In this document: one piece after another, positions 46,592-58,513 of the stretch | Layout of the letters: every line of letters begins with the position of its first letter | Numbering within the stretch: the first letter of the stretch is position 1 | DNA from: Isoetes taiwanensis | Lineage: Eukaryota; Streptophyta; Lycopodiopsida; Isoetales; Isoetaceae | Length of the DNA: 64,000 nucleotides | Direction: 5' to 3' | Assembly: GCA_021234155.1 (NCBI GenBank) | Contig: JAJEKV010000031.1 | Span: 5,656,748-5,720,747, forward strand | Notes under the pieces: model-generated | What the model was told of the DNA's origin: nothing | Database searches by the model: none | The model's input: the letters and a program-made list of their open reading frames with translations, nothing else | Made by a program: the position numbers and the translations under genes

Positions 46592-48888
46592 ATGGCCCCT
46601 AAGAGTTCTAGAAGTAGCTCCAGAAAGCAAACCAACCAGCAATCTATTTTACAAATGCCTGGTTTTCGTCAGCACCCCTCATGTGATAAGCAAAATGATT
46701 TGAATGATAATGATATTATGGATGAGAGCACAAAGTTTGCTGATGGTGTGGCAGATCGTACAAGAGAGTTGAATGTTGAGCATGAGAGGATAACACAAGC
46801 AAGAAAAATATGGAGAGAATGCGATGGTTAGATGATCATGATTGGCTACGCTTTAATTATGATGTTGGGAGAGCATTTTGTATCTATTGTCAACAAGACC
46901 CTAAATGTAGAAGTGCATTTGGGAAAGAAGGTGCAACCAACTTAAGGACTTCTGCGTTTAGGGAGCATGCTGAGAGTGACCAACATAAGCATGCAAGATG
47001 GGTGATGAAAGGAGGAGGAAAAGACTCACTCTTGAAAGTTGATAAACAAAAGATGCACTCTATAGATAAACAAGTGCTCACTTTGTTCATGGCAGCGTAT
47101 TTTATTGGAAAAGAAGATTTAGCATATCGAAAAATTGGTGGTCTTTTGCATCTTCTCAGGGCTGTTGGTGTTGATGTTTCCACTTTTTATAATGATGACA
47201 AAGCTTGCAGCAGATTTTTAAAATGTATGAGTGCATCATTAGAAACAAAAATCTTTGAAAAGATAAAATTAAGTCCATGGTTTGGAGTCATGGTGGATGA
47301 GTCTACTGATGTTAGTGTGACGAAGACCCTTATTTTGTATGCAAATTACCTTGATGACTTTCAGCCAAGACGAGCATTTCTAGGTCTGTTGCATTTAGAT
47401 GAAGCTGATGCAGCAACTATAACTGCTGCCATAGTGAAGAGACTAGATGAAGGCAAGTTGGACATGCAAAAAATGATGGGTTTTGGTTCAGATGGAGCAT
47501 CTGTTATGGTTGGACGTAGGACTGGGGTGGCAGCAAGGTTGAAGAAGAAACAACCATACTTGACATCCATACATTGTGTTGCACATCGGACCAACTTGTG
47601 TGTGGAATCTGTAGGTAAACATGCAAGCTGCAAGGAGCTAAGTCAGAAGATTGATATATTGGTGAATGGGACAACGTCTTATTTTTCAGCCAACAGTCTA
47701 AGAGGTAAGCTTTTAGCAGATTTAGAAAGGGAACTAGCCTATTCTACCCTTAGACTTGAAAGCATTTCAAATACAAGGTGGTTGAGTAGACACCATGCTA
47801 TCCATAAATTGTGTGAGGTATTTGAGCCCGTGATGGAGGCGCTTCAACAAAATGCATCTTGGTTGTTTGATGAATTAAGGGAGTTTAAGATTGTATATAC
47901 ATTGCATTTCTTGGCTGATATTTTGAGGCATTTAACTCTCTTGAGTGCGGATTTTCAAAGAGATTATGTGGATGCTACAATGATATCAAGCCTTGTAAAT
48001 CCAACAAAGGTACAAATTGAGATGGACTTTTTGAATGAAACAGCAGCATTAGATTTAAATGGGTTTCTGCGGGACAGCAAAGGATACCCTGTGATTCCAG
48101 AATTTGGAGGTCCAAATGGGCAGCTTGCAGCTCTTAGAGGTGCGGTCAAAGGAGACATGTATCGCAGCATTCAAATGAATCGAAGTATTGATGGTGAGGA
48201 TTTGTTTGAAGCAATTGAGTTTCAAAAACAATTTGCTCAGCGTGTTTTAGATGCTTTAGATGAAAGATTTGTAGAACGAGATATTCTTTCATGCTTTAAG
48301 GTTCTTACACCAGCTCATATTCCAAAGCAAGCAAGGCAGCTTGAATCTTATGGCCAAAAAGAGATGAATGATTTGCTGAAATTTTATGGAGAGCCTCGGC
48401 ATGTGGAGGGTGTTAAGATTGATGCCATTGTAGATACTGATAAATTCAGAATGGAATATAGAAAGTTCAAGATCCAAGCTAGTACAGAATGGCAAGGTAA
48501 GAATTTTATGGATACTTGGTCAATTATCCTTTCTGAAAAATTTTATAGGGAGGATAAATATGCTGAAATGTCAAAGCTAGCAGCAGTAGCCATGGTTCAA
48601 TGTGCAAGTACAGCAATTTGTGAGAGGGGTTTCAGCCAAATGAACCATATTAAAGACAAGTACAGGAATCCGCTAAAAGTAGTAAGTGTAGACACTCTTC
48701 TAAGGGTTGCAATCGAAGGGCCATCCATGGAAAAGTTTGCTAATGAGTTTGATTTTGAAGACTCTATTAGTATATGGAGATCTAAGGCTAAGTATCGACA
48801 TATTTATTCTGGAGCTTCGAGTTCAAAACGAACTCGCACAATTGAAGAAAACAAGGACACTGATGATAATGATGAAGACTTAATCTGA
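46592..48888 (+). CDS. hAT-superfamily transposase-like protein (TTF/ZNF862 type) with one frameshift
   Basis: The first frame starts at an ATG at 46592 ('MAPKSS'), a few bases after an acceptor-like 'gattttag'. It stops at 46831. A second frame, open for 692 codons, covers 46810-48888. One indel near 46805-46830 would join them. In the long frame (M1 at 46810) a zinc finger spans C24-x2-C27 to 'HAESDQHKH'. The DDE-like core has D163 ('MVDEST'), the 'GFGSDG' motif with D228, 'TRW' at R323-W324, and a C-terminal dimerisation region 'CASTAICERGFS' with E605. A Ser/acid-rich tail follows. Such proteins cut and paste hAT elements, or have been domesticated. No terminal inverted repeats or 8-bp duplications were found. 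The frameshift could be a misread intron. Confidence 0.82.
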
Positions 48889-49343
48889 TCAACAATGTTG
48901 AATCCTTTTGTTTTAAAGTTGTCTTAAAGTATTTTGAGTATTGAGTATTTAGAATGATGTCCACTGTATCTGATTTTTCTATATTGGTGTGCAATTAATG
49001 AAAATTAATTTTGATTTCCGGCTAAAACATATGCTGCAGGAAATTTTCTGGTACCCATTAAGATTGTAGGAAATTGTAGGCTAACTTTTGTGATTAGCAG
49101 GCTGATTTGAGAATTGTAGGAAATTTGTTGCTTGTTTTTAAAAAGTTTGCCGAACCAAGGTCGTACTCACACTTTTTACTGGAGCAGAAATATTATCCTC
49201 GAACATAAATTGAAAATGCCTTATATATGTATTGAAAACTTATTCACTTATTATTGGCCATCGTACCAGATGTTGGTGATCCTTCCAGGTTTGGAGAAAC
49301 TTTGAAACAATCGTGAAGTTACATCTTTTGTAGCATTCCACTA
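48889..49343. other. 3' flank of the hAT-type gene; nothing else seen
   Basis: 'attgtaggaaatt' occurs three times between 49060 and 49140. No coding region was found. Confidence 0.45.
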
Positions 49344-49346
49344 TAA

Positions 49347-50621
49347 GGCTCTTTTCACACGATGTCTTAAAATATGACTGTCATATCTCGTATAAGACAT
49401 CATTTGTGAATCCAAAGCAAAAAATAGGACACACATATATAAGTTGCTTTCACACTACAGGGTGCGTGTTATGATCTTATACAAATAAGACACTAACAAA
49501 CACTAGTGTGAAAACCATCGCAAAATAGGACCACCAATTATTTTGAATACGATTGGTCAATAAGTGGTGTCTTATTTTATTTTATGGCGGGGAAGTCCTC
49601 CAGTCGAAAATAAGATTTCATTTCCCTCATCAAACTTATCCGAATGTGTCCAAACCTAAATAAGACATGTCTTATTTTTAATAGTGCGGAAATAACTTCA
49701 TCCTCTTTCGCTTAAGTGGCATGTTCCTATTAGATGCTTCTAATAATAAGACAGCCGTGCGAAAAGGGCCTAATAAGGTGTCTTATATTTTGCTTAATGT
49801 GATTGGGCCACATAAGAAAATAAGACAGCCTAGCTTTTCCACTGCCCTTTTTAAGACGTGTCTTATATTGCTGCCGTACAACTTCATAGTCTTATTTTAC
49901 TCCGGGGGAAACCCCCCGCCACAAAATAAGGTGTCGATTCCAGACCAATCGTGGGGCTTCTTTGCCGCTTTCTACGGATGTCCTAAAAAAAGGTAAGCGG
50001 GATGGGAAGCGGGATGCTGATCGCCACAAGAGCTGCAATGGAATCCATTTGAAGAGCTACAATGGAATCGATTTGGGCTGGAATCGATTGGGCTGGAATG
50101 GCTTCCTGCTGGAATGGAATCGATTGGACTTCAAATGGCGATCCCTGCCACTTCAAATATCAGACAGGTCCTCCAAGCAGGTCGGATCAAACAGGTGGAT
50201 CTAGCAGGTCGGATGGAGAGCTCTCCAGCAAGGACTCCAGCTCCAGCCATTTCTTCAATCCATGTCTGTTACAAACAAGAGTGTTTTTCTGATACATGTT
50301 TATTTTTGATAGAAATTCAGATTGTTTTTTGATAAATGTTTGGTTCTTATCAAGTTTCAGATTGTTTCAGACTAAAAATGTTGCTTAAAGAGTTTATGTT
50401 TTTATTGCTTAAAATATTGTTTTTAATAATAAGACATGTCTTATTTTCGTGTAGTGGAAAACTGTGAATATAAGACACGTCTTATTGATATAAGACGTGT
50501 CTTATAATAATGTAATGGAAAACTGTTTTTTTTAAGACGTCTTAAGTATGACATGGAGCCCAAAAGGGTGTCTTATAATTATGTGACAGCCATAAAATAA
50601 GACTGCCGTGGAAAAAGGGCC
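49347..50621. mobile_element. Non-autonomous PIF/Harbinger-like element rich in GTCTTAT palindromes
   Basis: The left end GGCTCTTTTCACACG (49347) is preceded by TAA (49344-49346). The right end, read inward, is GGCCCTTTTTCCACGG (ending 50621) and is followed by TAA (50622-50624). A 3-bp TAA/TTA duplication and GGCC-type ends fit PIF/Harbinger. A further right-type end, GGCCCTTTTCGCACG read inward, lies at 49770 and is also followed by TAA, so 49347-49770 could be a shorter element by itself. Inside are more than a dozen TAAGAC or GTCTTA motifs, several paired head to head (49660, 50430, 50471, 50485). No transposase is encoded. Confidence 0.6.
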
Positions 50622-50919
50622 TAAGTATCAAAATTACGGTATGCAATAAAATGTATGCTAGGTTAATGATAGTACTTGTAAACCTGCAGCTTCAACGAAT
50701 CAGATAAATAACCCAAAAACATGATAAACTTCCTTTTACATCACTTACTATTTAATATTTATTCACGATCCTCTAGAGAAAAAGTGGAATCTTGAATTTG
50801 GACGTACAATACAATCTATTCACTTTTGGATATTTTGGTCAAGACGGTAAATTAAGTAAACAAATTACAAACAAAAAAGCCATTTATTTGATCAGGGGCA
50901 TTTGAGGTGATAAATAGGC

Positions 50920-51366
50920 CAAAGTGGGGCTTTTTGCTAACACTAACAAAACACTAGCATTTTCTGAAGGGCACCAACTTAGTCATGAAAAAGGGAAGAG
51001 AACAAGACAAACGTGTTGGTCAGAAATGAAACAGGAGACAGCTGGTCGCCAGCCAGTCCTCTCATATGTAACATGAGAGGAACTGGAAAAGGCTGTTTGC
51101 AACATTTGTGTGTAACAGAGACATAAAAATGTGGACCTAACATAGCATCTAACCTTGTCTTCAAACAGAACCAACTTAGACATGAGATAAATAGGCTAAA
51201 GTGGGGCTTGTTTCTAACACTAACACTAGCATTTTCTGAAACAGGAGACAGCTGCGCGCCAGCCAGTCCTCTCATATGTAACATGAGAGGAACTGGAAAA
51301 CGCTGTTTGCAACATTTGTGTGTAACAGAGACATAAAAATGTGCACCTAACATAGCATCTAACCTT
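50920..51366. repeat. Direct duplication of about 200 bp
   Basis: 'aaacaggagacagctg...cagccagtcctctcatatg...aacatttgtgtgtaacagag...catagcatctaacctt' occurs at about 51029-51157 and again at 51240-51366 with few changes. The preceding 'caaagtggggct' part is also repeated. The open frames here are by-products of the repeat. Confidence 0.85.
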
Positions 51367-51369
51367 ATA

Positions 51370-52204
51370 GAACCATCAAATCATTCAGATCTCTGCTTGC
51401 CTTGCAAGTACATCCATGATCTGAGAAGCAAACAAACACACATGGCAAGAAATGGCCATTAGGAGTGGCTGGTTCCAGTGTTCAATAACAAAAACAACGC
51501 TTCTTGAAACTGGTAATGGATAGACTTCTGTGTGGATGAGCTGTGTCCATGGTGTAACCGAAACAGCCTGCCATTCATTAAGTACAGAAACTACCACTGA
51601 AACAGCCAACCATAAGAATATCAATGGTTAGCCTATACAGAACCAAAATGGCAAAAGAAAAAGTTGAAACAGCTAATGACCACTTAAAAGTTATATTAAT
51701 GGTAGAACATAAAAATATTAAACAAAAATAACATGGCAAAAAATGTTCAGGAAAGAGCAGTTTGCTAGCTAATGTCGCATGAGAATAGTTTTCCTTCATA
51801 AACGGACCAGATAAGTCAAGCAGGGAAGGGTAATTCGCTAGTGAACATTGTAGGAGAAATTTTTTCCTCATAAAAGGACCACATAGCTCAGGCATTGGAC
51901 ATAATAACTGTGACCATGCTATATGACTGCAAAAGCTAGCTACCACACTTGAAAAGTTTACTCTCATTCATTAGAACAACTTCCAACCGACAAGCGGCCT
52001 TTAAATGCAGTTCCCAAGGGCCTTATATAATAGCTTCGCCAGCCTTCTATTTGCAATCAGTTTTCAGAGGTATAAAATTGATTATATAGCCCCTTGTTCA
52101 GAACTCTGGTTTTCTTTCAGTCTGGCACAAGGCCTTACTCTAAGACTTTCAGTTCAATTCTGTGCTGAAAGCGCTTGGTGTACTTGGCCAACCAGATTCT
52201 GGAA
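51370..52204. other. Upstream flank of the GDSL gene; no gene recognised
   Basis: The minus frames at 51385-51967 have no motif. No clear TATA box could be assigned to the GDSL gene; 'ccttatataatagc' at 52020-52033 is the best candidate, about 180 bases before the ATG. Confidence 0.4.
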
Positions 52205-53817
52205 ATGAAAACCACATTGGCAGTCCTGCTTCTGGTTCAAGGAGTTTTTGTAATAATACAAGCTGCAGTACCTGCTCTTTTCATATTTGGTGACTCTATG
52301 GTAGACTCGGGAAACAATAATGTGCTTACTACCATAGCCAAAGCTGATTTTTCTCCTTATGGCAGAGATTTTGATGAGCATAAGCCTACTGGAAGATTTG
52401 CAAATGGCAGATTAATTCCTGACTTCATTGGTATAAATTAGTTTGAATATCACCGTGTCCTAAATGAGCAATTTGTGCTCTGTTAACCCCTATTGTCTTT
52501 GATATGCAGCCTCTTCTTTAGGTATTCCCTTTCAACCACCTTATACTACCGCTGGGGACAATATTGATCACGGTGTCAACTTTGCTTCTGCTGGATCTGG
52601 CATTCTAGAATCAACTGGATTAGTTTTTGTAAGTTCCTATCAACAATCTCTAATGAATTGGCCTATATTATTCGTTTGATCTCGACTGTGTCATTCTAAA
52701 TATGATCTGAAAGTTCTTTGACTCCAGCAAGGAAGCGATTGAATAGAATTACTCAATGAGGAAGAGATCAAATAGCAAATTGAGTATTGAATTCCTTCAT
52801 TTGCAGGGACAACATACTTCACTCCCCAAACAAGTACAGCAATTTGGAGAATATAAGCAGAAGCTGACTAGAAAATTTGGGGCCTCTCACGCATCGAACG
52901 TCATCTCCAAATCCATTGTCTACATCACTGTTGGCAGCAATGATATAGTTAACAATTATTATGTCCTTCCAGGATCCCCTATACAATTGATGTACACACC
53001 TGAACGGTTTAGGCAGCTTCTAATCCAAAACTATCAAGAGCAAATCAAGGTAAATATTGCCTGGGGTATATCAATATCCTTACAAATTCAGTTCTAAACA
53101 ATTGATTTGTCTGATAATGCAGGGGATGTATGATATAGGGGCTAGAAAATTTGTTTTGGCTTCTCTCACAGCCCTAGGATGCAGCCCCATAAATCTGCTA
53201 CGTTACAATGTGGTTAAAAAAGGGGACTGTGTGGACTTTCTCAACAAAGATGCCCAGGACTTCAACGAAGCTATGAAAACCCAGATAGTACAAGGACAGA
53301 GTTCCAATCTACCAGGTGCAACAATTATATATGCAGATTCATACAACTACATAGAAGCAGCAGTGAAAAACCCCGAAGCATATGGTAAGAAAGCTCCAAA
53401 GTTCCATAATTCAAACCCTAAATCTGGATACAATTATAAAAGTCCAATTCAATCTGAGAAAAAAGCTTTTAGCACCTTTTAGGTTACTGAAGCCGCATTG
53501 AATTGAATGCGAGAACTTAAATGCACCAACAAAATCCGTCGTATATGCAGCTGGCATATCCAACCTAACGTAACTGTTACTTCAATTTGACAGGGTATAA
53601 AGTATCGGACAAATCGTGCTGCAGCGGAATAGGTAAGAATGGAGCAATAGTCTTCTGTCTGAGAAACGCGCCCACCTGCAAAGATGCATCAGAGTACGTG
53701 TATTGGGACGAATTTCATCCTAGCTCCACTGCTTATGGGCACCTTGCTGACAATATGATGAACGGAGATACCCAACATGCCTTTCCCATAAATATTGGCC
53801 AACTTGCAGCTTTATGA
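52205..53817 (+). CDS. GDSL esterase/lipase, five exons, 357 residues
   Basis: A secreted SGNH hydrolase that cleaves ester bonds of lipids or acetylated substrates. Exons: 52205-52430, 52510-52628, 52807-53049, 53123-53384, 53594-53817; all introns (73-209 bp) are GT-AG and the joined frame is open with stop TGA. The five-exon layout and length are typical of plant GDSL genes. Residues 1-21 form a signal peptide. Block I is '[14 protein letters not shown]' with nucleophile S31 (GDSM instead of GDSL). The block II region is '[12 protein letters not shown]'. Block III '[10 protein letters not shown]' has the oxyanion residues G158 and N160. Block V 'WDEFHPS' has D322 and H325. All four catalytic blocks are present, so the gene is probably functional. 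The substrate cannot be told. The upstream TTG frame start (52175) is not used; 52205 is the first ATG. Confidence 0.95.
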
Positions 53818-53819
53818 CC

Positions 53820-55258
53820 TCCATAGGTTGTTACCATGTCCTGGAACATGGAACCTTTACTTCCATGCATCCCCATTGTTCTACATTTCATTTGTTAAAC
53901 TGTTGCCTTTTTTTCCAATGCTCTTGTCAGGAATTTAAACCCTTGGGTATGACGTTAAAATTCCATCATCTTCATCATCATCTCTGAGCAATTGTGTCGC
54001 ATAAGGTAGTAGCTTAACATATAATAATGGTTACAACCTTCAGAGCATCATTGTTACCTACATGCAGGTTGCACCCAACTTTTTCCTTTCCGGTGATGGC
54101 ATCCTTACTAATGGGAAGCAATAATATACACAACTTCAAGTCTAATAAATATGGTGTCATGGAATAGGTGGAGTTGCACAAAAGACAAAACATGAGAAAG
54201 AAAGTTAATGTGAATTTGATATACGTGATACAACATATAAACCTTGATCATGGAGACAGGGAGAGTGAATTTGGACCCAGGTCCAAAGAAAAGGGAGGAT
54301 AATGGCAAATACGCAGTTGAAATGGATTCATACCCATAAGATACACCTATTCTATAAGGGATGTTGCCATGTGCATGCAACGAGTTGATAAAAATGCCCC
54401 TTGTATACGACTCAGAAATTTTCTAAGAAACCGGATTTCAACCATGTATTGTACTAAAATCACCAAGAAAAACACTTTTATGTATGAGCACAATCAAACC
54501 CTTTCAGGTCACTCACCTTGTTCGTATGGCTAAAACTATGTGGAACCCCCTTGTTACTCCTGTATAATTCAGCCTTTTTTGTCCATCTTTTGTAAATATT
54601 ATTGTTAGTCTAAGGCCTATTCTAGAGATCGCACATGCTGGGAGCACCTCTTGCAAAATTGAATGCTATGTAGACACGTGGTACTCTAATGAGATTCATT
54701 GTGGATGTATTGAAGACTTAGATTTGGGTTTTGATTTTTGTGGAGCAAAAGTGCAGCCTCGTCACCTAGGCTCACATTTCATTCTGATAGTCTACCAGAT
54801 TGGAAGGAATAATCCTTCAATTCTTTAGGAGTAGATAAACTTGTGTTTTTTTTTTTTTTGCACAGAATAGGTTTTGCAGTGGTTCATCATTGTGGAAATT
54901 GTTGGGTGACCTCTCTTAACTGGTTATTTATGATCTTTTAACTGGAACATTGTACATGCAATAAAGAAGATTACTGATTGTTTTTAAATAGAACATTTTC
55001 ACATATGTAAGCTATTTGTTTTTTGCGTGTTCTATCTGTACTTTTTGTGATCATGAAAATATGCAACACTAAAGACATGTTATTTTGTTTGCTTTATCCT
55101 TATTGCCTTGTTGAAAGCACAATCTGATTATACTGAACTTTTCATATAAATTTTAGGCTTTGAGTAGCCAAAAAGTCAGCCAGGTGCTTTAATAACTATT
55201 GCATTGGATCTTCTATCAATGTTATTGAAGGTCAATAATGGCCTTTCTATGACTCTAG
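53820..55258. other. 3' flank of the GDSL gene; no further gene
   Basis: This is AT-rich sequence with no recognisable coding region. A T-run lies at 54847-54860. Confidence 0.5.
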
Positions 55259-56345
55259 TGTGACGCTCCCCGAACCTATACGATGCTCTCATCATATAAA
55301 TACGTGAAATTCCCCTCCCGTGGCAACTCAATCACCACGGAAAGGCCTTCCGTCTGACTCGGACCACTTATGATGGCCAAGTGTCCGGGTGAAGGGCACG
55401 GAGGTGTCATTTATCTACGCCTTCTATGGGATATCCTATATGGCAGAAGCGTACGTACATGTTAACACTAGCGACAATACATATAAATAATATGCCACTA
55501 CGAAGGGCGGCCCATCCATCATCCATACGAACAACAATATAACCAGGGAAAAAATTCAGCATACTATATATTTTTTCATTAAAAATGGTTTGGCTATTTT
55601 TTTAAAACTTTATAGTATTTTATGATATACATTTGGCTAATACATTTTGACTAACATAACATATAAAATACATCATATTTGATGGTTCTACCCTGGGCTC
55701 AGACCCAAGGGGGTCGACTGACAGTCAAGGTCTTCGGATAACAACAGACAGAATCATGACAATGGCGTTGGCTGGTATAGAATAATGGCTAGGGTTGTCC
55801 ACTCCATCCGCCCCTCCTGTGCACACTTTGCAGATAGGCTGAAACATGCTATGGCGTGATTGTAGTCTTTCAAAGACGTAATCCCATGGAATCACCCCAT
55901 AAGACTCTTCCAGGTTGCATCTCTCCAGTCCGATAAGGCGGGAATGGGACAAGTCCCTTCCCAAGCACAATGGTTCCATGGGTGGCGACAGGATGGAGAA
56001 GCCACTGGAAACACGCATCCGTACCCGACTTAAACGCCCCCAGAAGGTTAACACCAAGCCCCCAGGACGTCCCTATAGGACGTTGCCTGCAAGACCCAGG
56101 GGATGTCAGGTCTATACTCGGCCCACACACGGTGACAAACTATAAGTCTAGCACACTGAGGGAACCTTACAGCGGCAAGGCTCCACTTCCATATCTCCAT
56201 TGTGTCTGTTGTCTGGTGCTCAACCACAATATAACGTCCACAGATAGGTGGGCTCTTTGTGCACAGGTCGCATTTATTGGGATTTATGTGATCCTTGCTA
56301 GAAACATCTCTAATCCTACTAGCCTTTAGGTCTCTACCATCTCGT
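55259..56345 (-). repeat. Long LTR, family 1, copy 2 (solo or truncated LTR)
   Basis: It starts TGTGACGCTCCC like the LTR at 652 and follows it over roughly 1 kb, with an extra AT-rich piece of about 110 bp near 55565-55675. No primer binding site or internal region adjoins its left edge (flank 'gactctag'). It breaks off where LINE sequence begins near 56420. Confidence 0.75.
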
Positions 56346-56424
56346 ATCTTGCAAGCACAAGGGATGCAGCAAAAAAACTACCACAAGTTATAAATCCATC
56401 TATAATTCAAATAGAGCATCAATA

Positions 56425-57051
56425 AAACTTGGAAACTTGGGAGCACAATGCCAAAAGACTACTAGAAGAAGAAGGGTATTAGCTCTTCACCGGCTGGAAA
56501 GACAGAATTTCAAAATTGGGAGAGGAAGTGTGGGCTTAGCTTGCTACATAAGAAATAGAATAGCCGATAAGGCGTGTATTATAAACATGGATATTAATAA
56601 AAGATACATGGTTCTCAATATCATGTGATCAAATAGACAAGAACTCTCAATACTAATCTGCTACAATCCACCCAATAGTGATAAGCTAGAGTTATTGGGC
56701 TTGGAGGAGGTGATCATGAAGTGGAAGGATAAAGGCCCAATGATAGTGATAGGAGAACTCAATGCAAGGACAAAACAAGAACATGCACAAATGCCACTCT
56801 ACGATGAGGCAGATCTATGGACAATGGATACAAGTGGAAAGACCGAAAAAATGGGGAGGAGTACAGCAGACAAGGAGCTTAACACAAGAGGAGAAATGTT
56901 GATCGAAATTTGCATGACAACTGGCATGATAATTTGCAATGGCCTACAACGATGGAAAGACTTGGGGGATTTCACAAGTCAGAACATACATGGGAAGCGC
57001 ATAATGGAGAGGCGCATAATGGGGAGCGCATAAGGAAGTGTTGATTTTGTA
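56425..57051 (+). pseudogene. LINE B, endonuclease part (left half)
   Basis: One frame gives 'KTWEHNAKRLLEEEGY' and 'LFTGWKDRISK', continued in another with 'GRGSVGLACYIRNRIA' and 'DINKRYMVLNIM'. The third part has 'GPMIVIGELNARTK' (the GDFNART site with Asp-Phe changed to Glu-Leu), 'GMIICNGLQRW' and 'GDFTSQNIHGK'. These are apurinic-endonuclease motifs in the same order as in LINE A at 34290-35000, so the two LINEs are related. The 5' end is missing. The frame is cut at 'SVDFV' near 57051 and resumes at 61152. Confidence 0.75.
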
Positions 57052-57065
57052 CGTGCAAAATACAA

Positions 57066-57117
57066 TTATGAGGGCTCTCGCTGCCCTACGTCACCCCCGT
57101 GTGAATATGCATCCAAA
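57066..57117 (+). repeat. Element terminus shared with 39430-39475
   Basis: 'gtcacccccgtgtgaatat' followed by 'catccaaac' matches the inverted copy near 39450. It lies just inside the insertion that splits LINE B, close to its left edge. Confidence 0.5.
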
Positions 57118-57971
57118 CCAAAGGGGGTTTAAGGGGGATTTTAATTTAAATATGTTGGACCCAATGGTTGTGTTAATTAATGTCAATGGTAGTTATGTGT
57201 TGGTTGTTAATGTCAATGGTTGTTATGTGTTGGTTGTTATGTGTTGGGGGATTTAATTTTTATATGTTGGATCTTAATGGTTTGTGTTGCAAAAAAAAAT
57301 TTTTGGCCCCTTCGGGGCCTTAGGGACGCCCCCGTGTGACAAAAACTTTAGAATTCAAACCAGAAAAAAACTAGATTTCATTTGAGGCTTTCATCACCTG
57401 TAGCTTTTGAATTTCATCACAATAAAACAAATAGAACATAAGTAAAAGTTACCATAAAGATAGAGCGGATTGATCTCATTATTCTGAAAGTCATAAAGTT
57501 TGCAACACCCATACACAAACATTTTTCAAAAACATTTTTCAACTGGAATTTAACAGCTGCCTTTGGCCTCCATGGATTCTTGTGGTGAGAAACCAAAGTG
57601 GGAAACTTTTCTGCTTGTTAGCACAAGGATCTAGAAGCCTTGGAATTTGCTTAATAACTGCCTCAAAATCTAAAAATGCATGGTAATTTTTTGCAACCTT
57701 CATTCGGAATGAGCCATAAAACAATATCCAATAGCGCAATCCTGTATTAATCAGCTGGTAGGATGTGAAAGCCTACCAAACCCGGCCGAAAAATTGTTGT
57801 TTTAGCATAGATAACTTAACCAACAATATCCATATCATATACTATCAAAAAGATCTCGAAGAGAGCTTTCCAACGCAATAAAAATCATCTCAAACAGAGC
57901 TCTGGGTCAAAAGTTATGATAAGAAATGTGTTGCCGGCGGGGAAACTGCACTACATGCGCCCTTCAAGCAC

Positions 57972-58200
57972 ACACACACAAAAAGAGGGCTTTTGTTGTG
58001 AGCCATTGGTTGTTGACTATTATGCACCACACGCACAAAAAGAGGGCTTTTGTTGTGAGCCATTGGTTGTTGACCATTATGCACCACACGCACAAAAAAT
58101 GGGCTTTTGTTGTGAGCCATTGGTTGTTGACCATTATGCACCACACGCACAAAAATGGGCTTTTGTTGTGAGCCATTGGTTGTTGACCATTGGAAAAAAA
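57972..58200. repeat. 57-bp tandem repeat, four copies, plus an outlying fifth
   Basis: 'gggcttttgttgtgagccat' recurs at about 57987, 58044, 58101 and 58157 (spacing 57, 57, 56). A further copy at 58318 is followed, like the fourth, by an A-run and 'aaatggtgcactctagatgt', so a larger unit of about 160 bp was also duplicated. The open frames here are repeat artefacts. Confidence 0.92.
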
Positions 58201-58513
58201 AAAAGGCTAAAATCAATGGCTCAGAAATGGTGCACTCTAGATGTACCCATCAGCCTAAAGTCGAAACACTAAAGCACATCCACGAGGCTTGCATGTTCAG
58301 CCCCTAAAATAAAAAGAGGGCTTTTGTTGTGAGCCCTTGGATGTTGGACCATTGAAAAAAAAAAGTTAAATCAACGACTAAGAAATGGTGCACTCTAGAT
58401 GTACGCATTAGTACATCCATTCGAATACGCCATGAAATCTTAGGAAAACCTTTGTGAAAAGCGTACAAAAACACAAAAAAAACCCCCTGTTATTATGCTA
58501 CATATTGGATTAT

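Noticed and set aside
46592-48888. Terminal inverted repeats for the hAT frame, for example the 'aggggcccg' stretch near 45616
   Set aside because: No matching inverted sequence or 8-bp duplication was found downstream of 48888.
57972-58200. A CRISPR array
   Set aside because: The repeats are contiguous 57-bp tandem units without unique spacers, in a plant nuclear context.
57914-58272. Open frames with repeated 'FCCEPLVV' or 'NNQWLTTK' segments
   Set aside because: They are products of the 57-bp tandem repeat in several frames, with no codon bias or domain.
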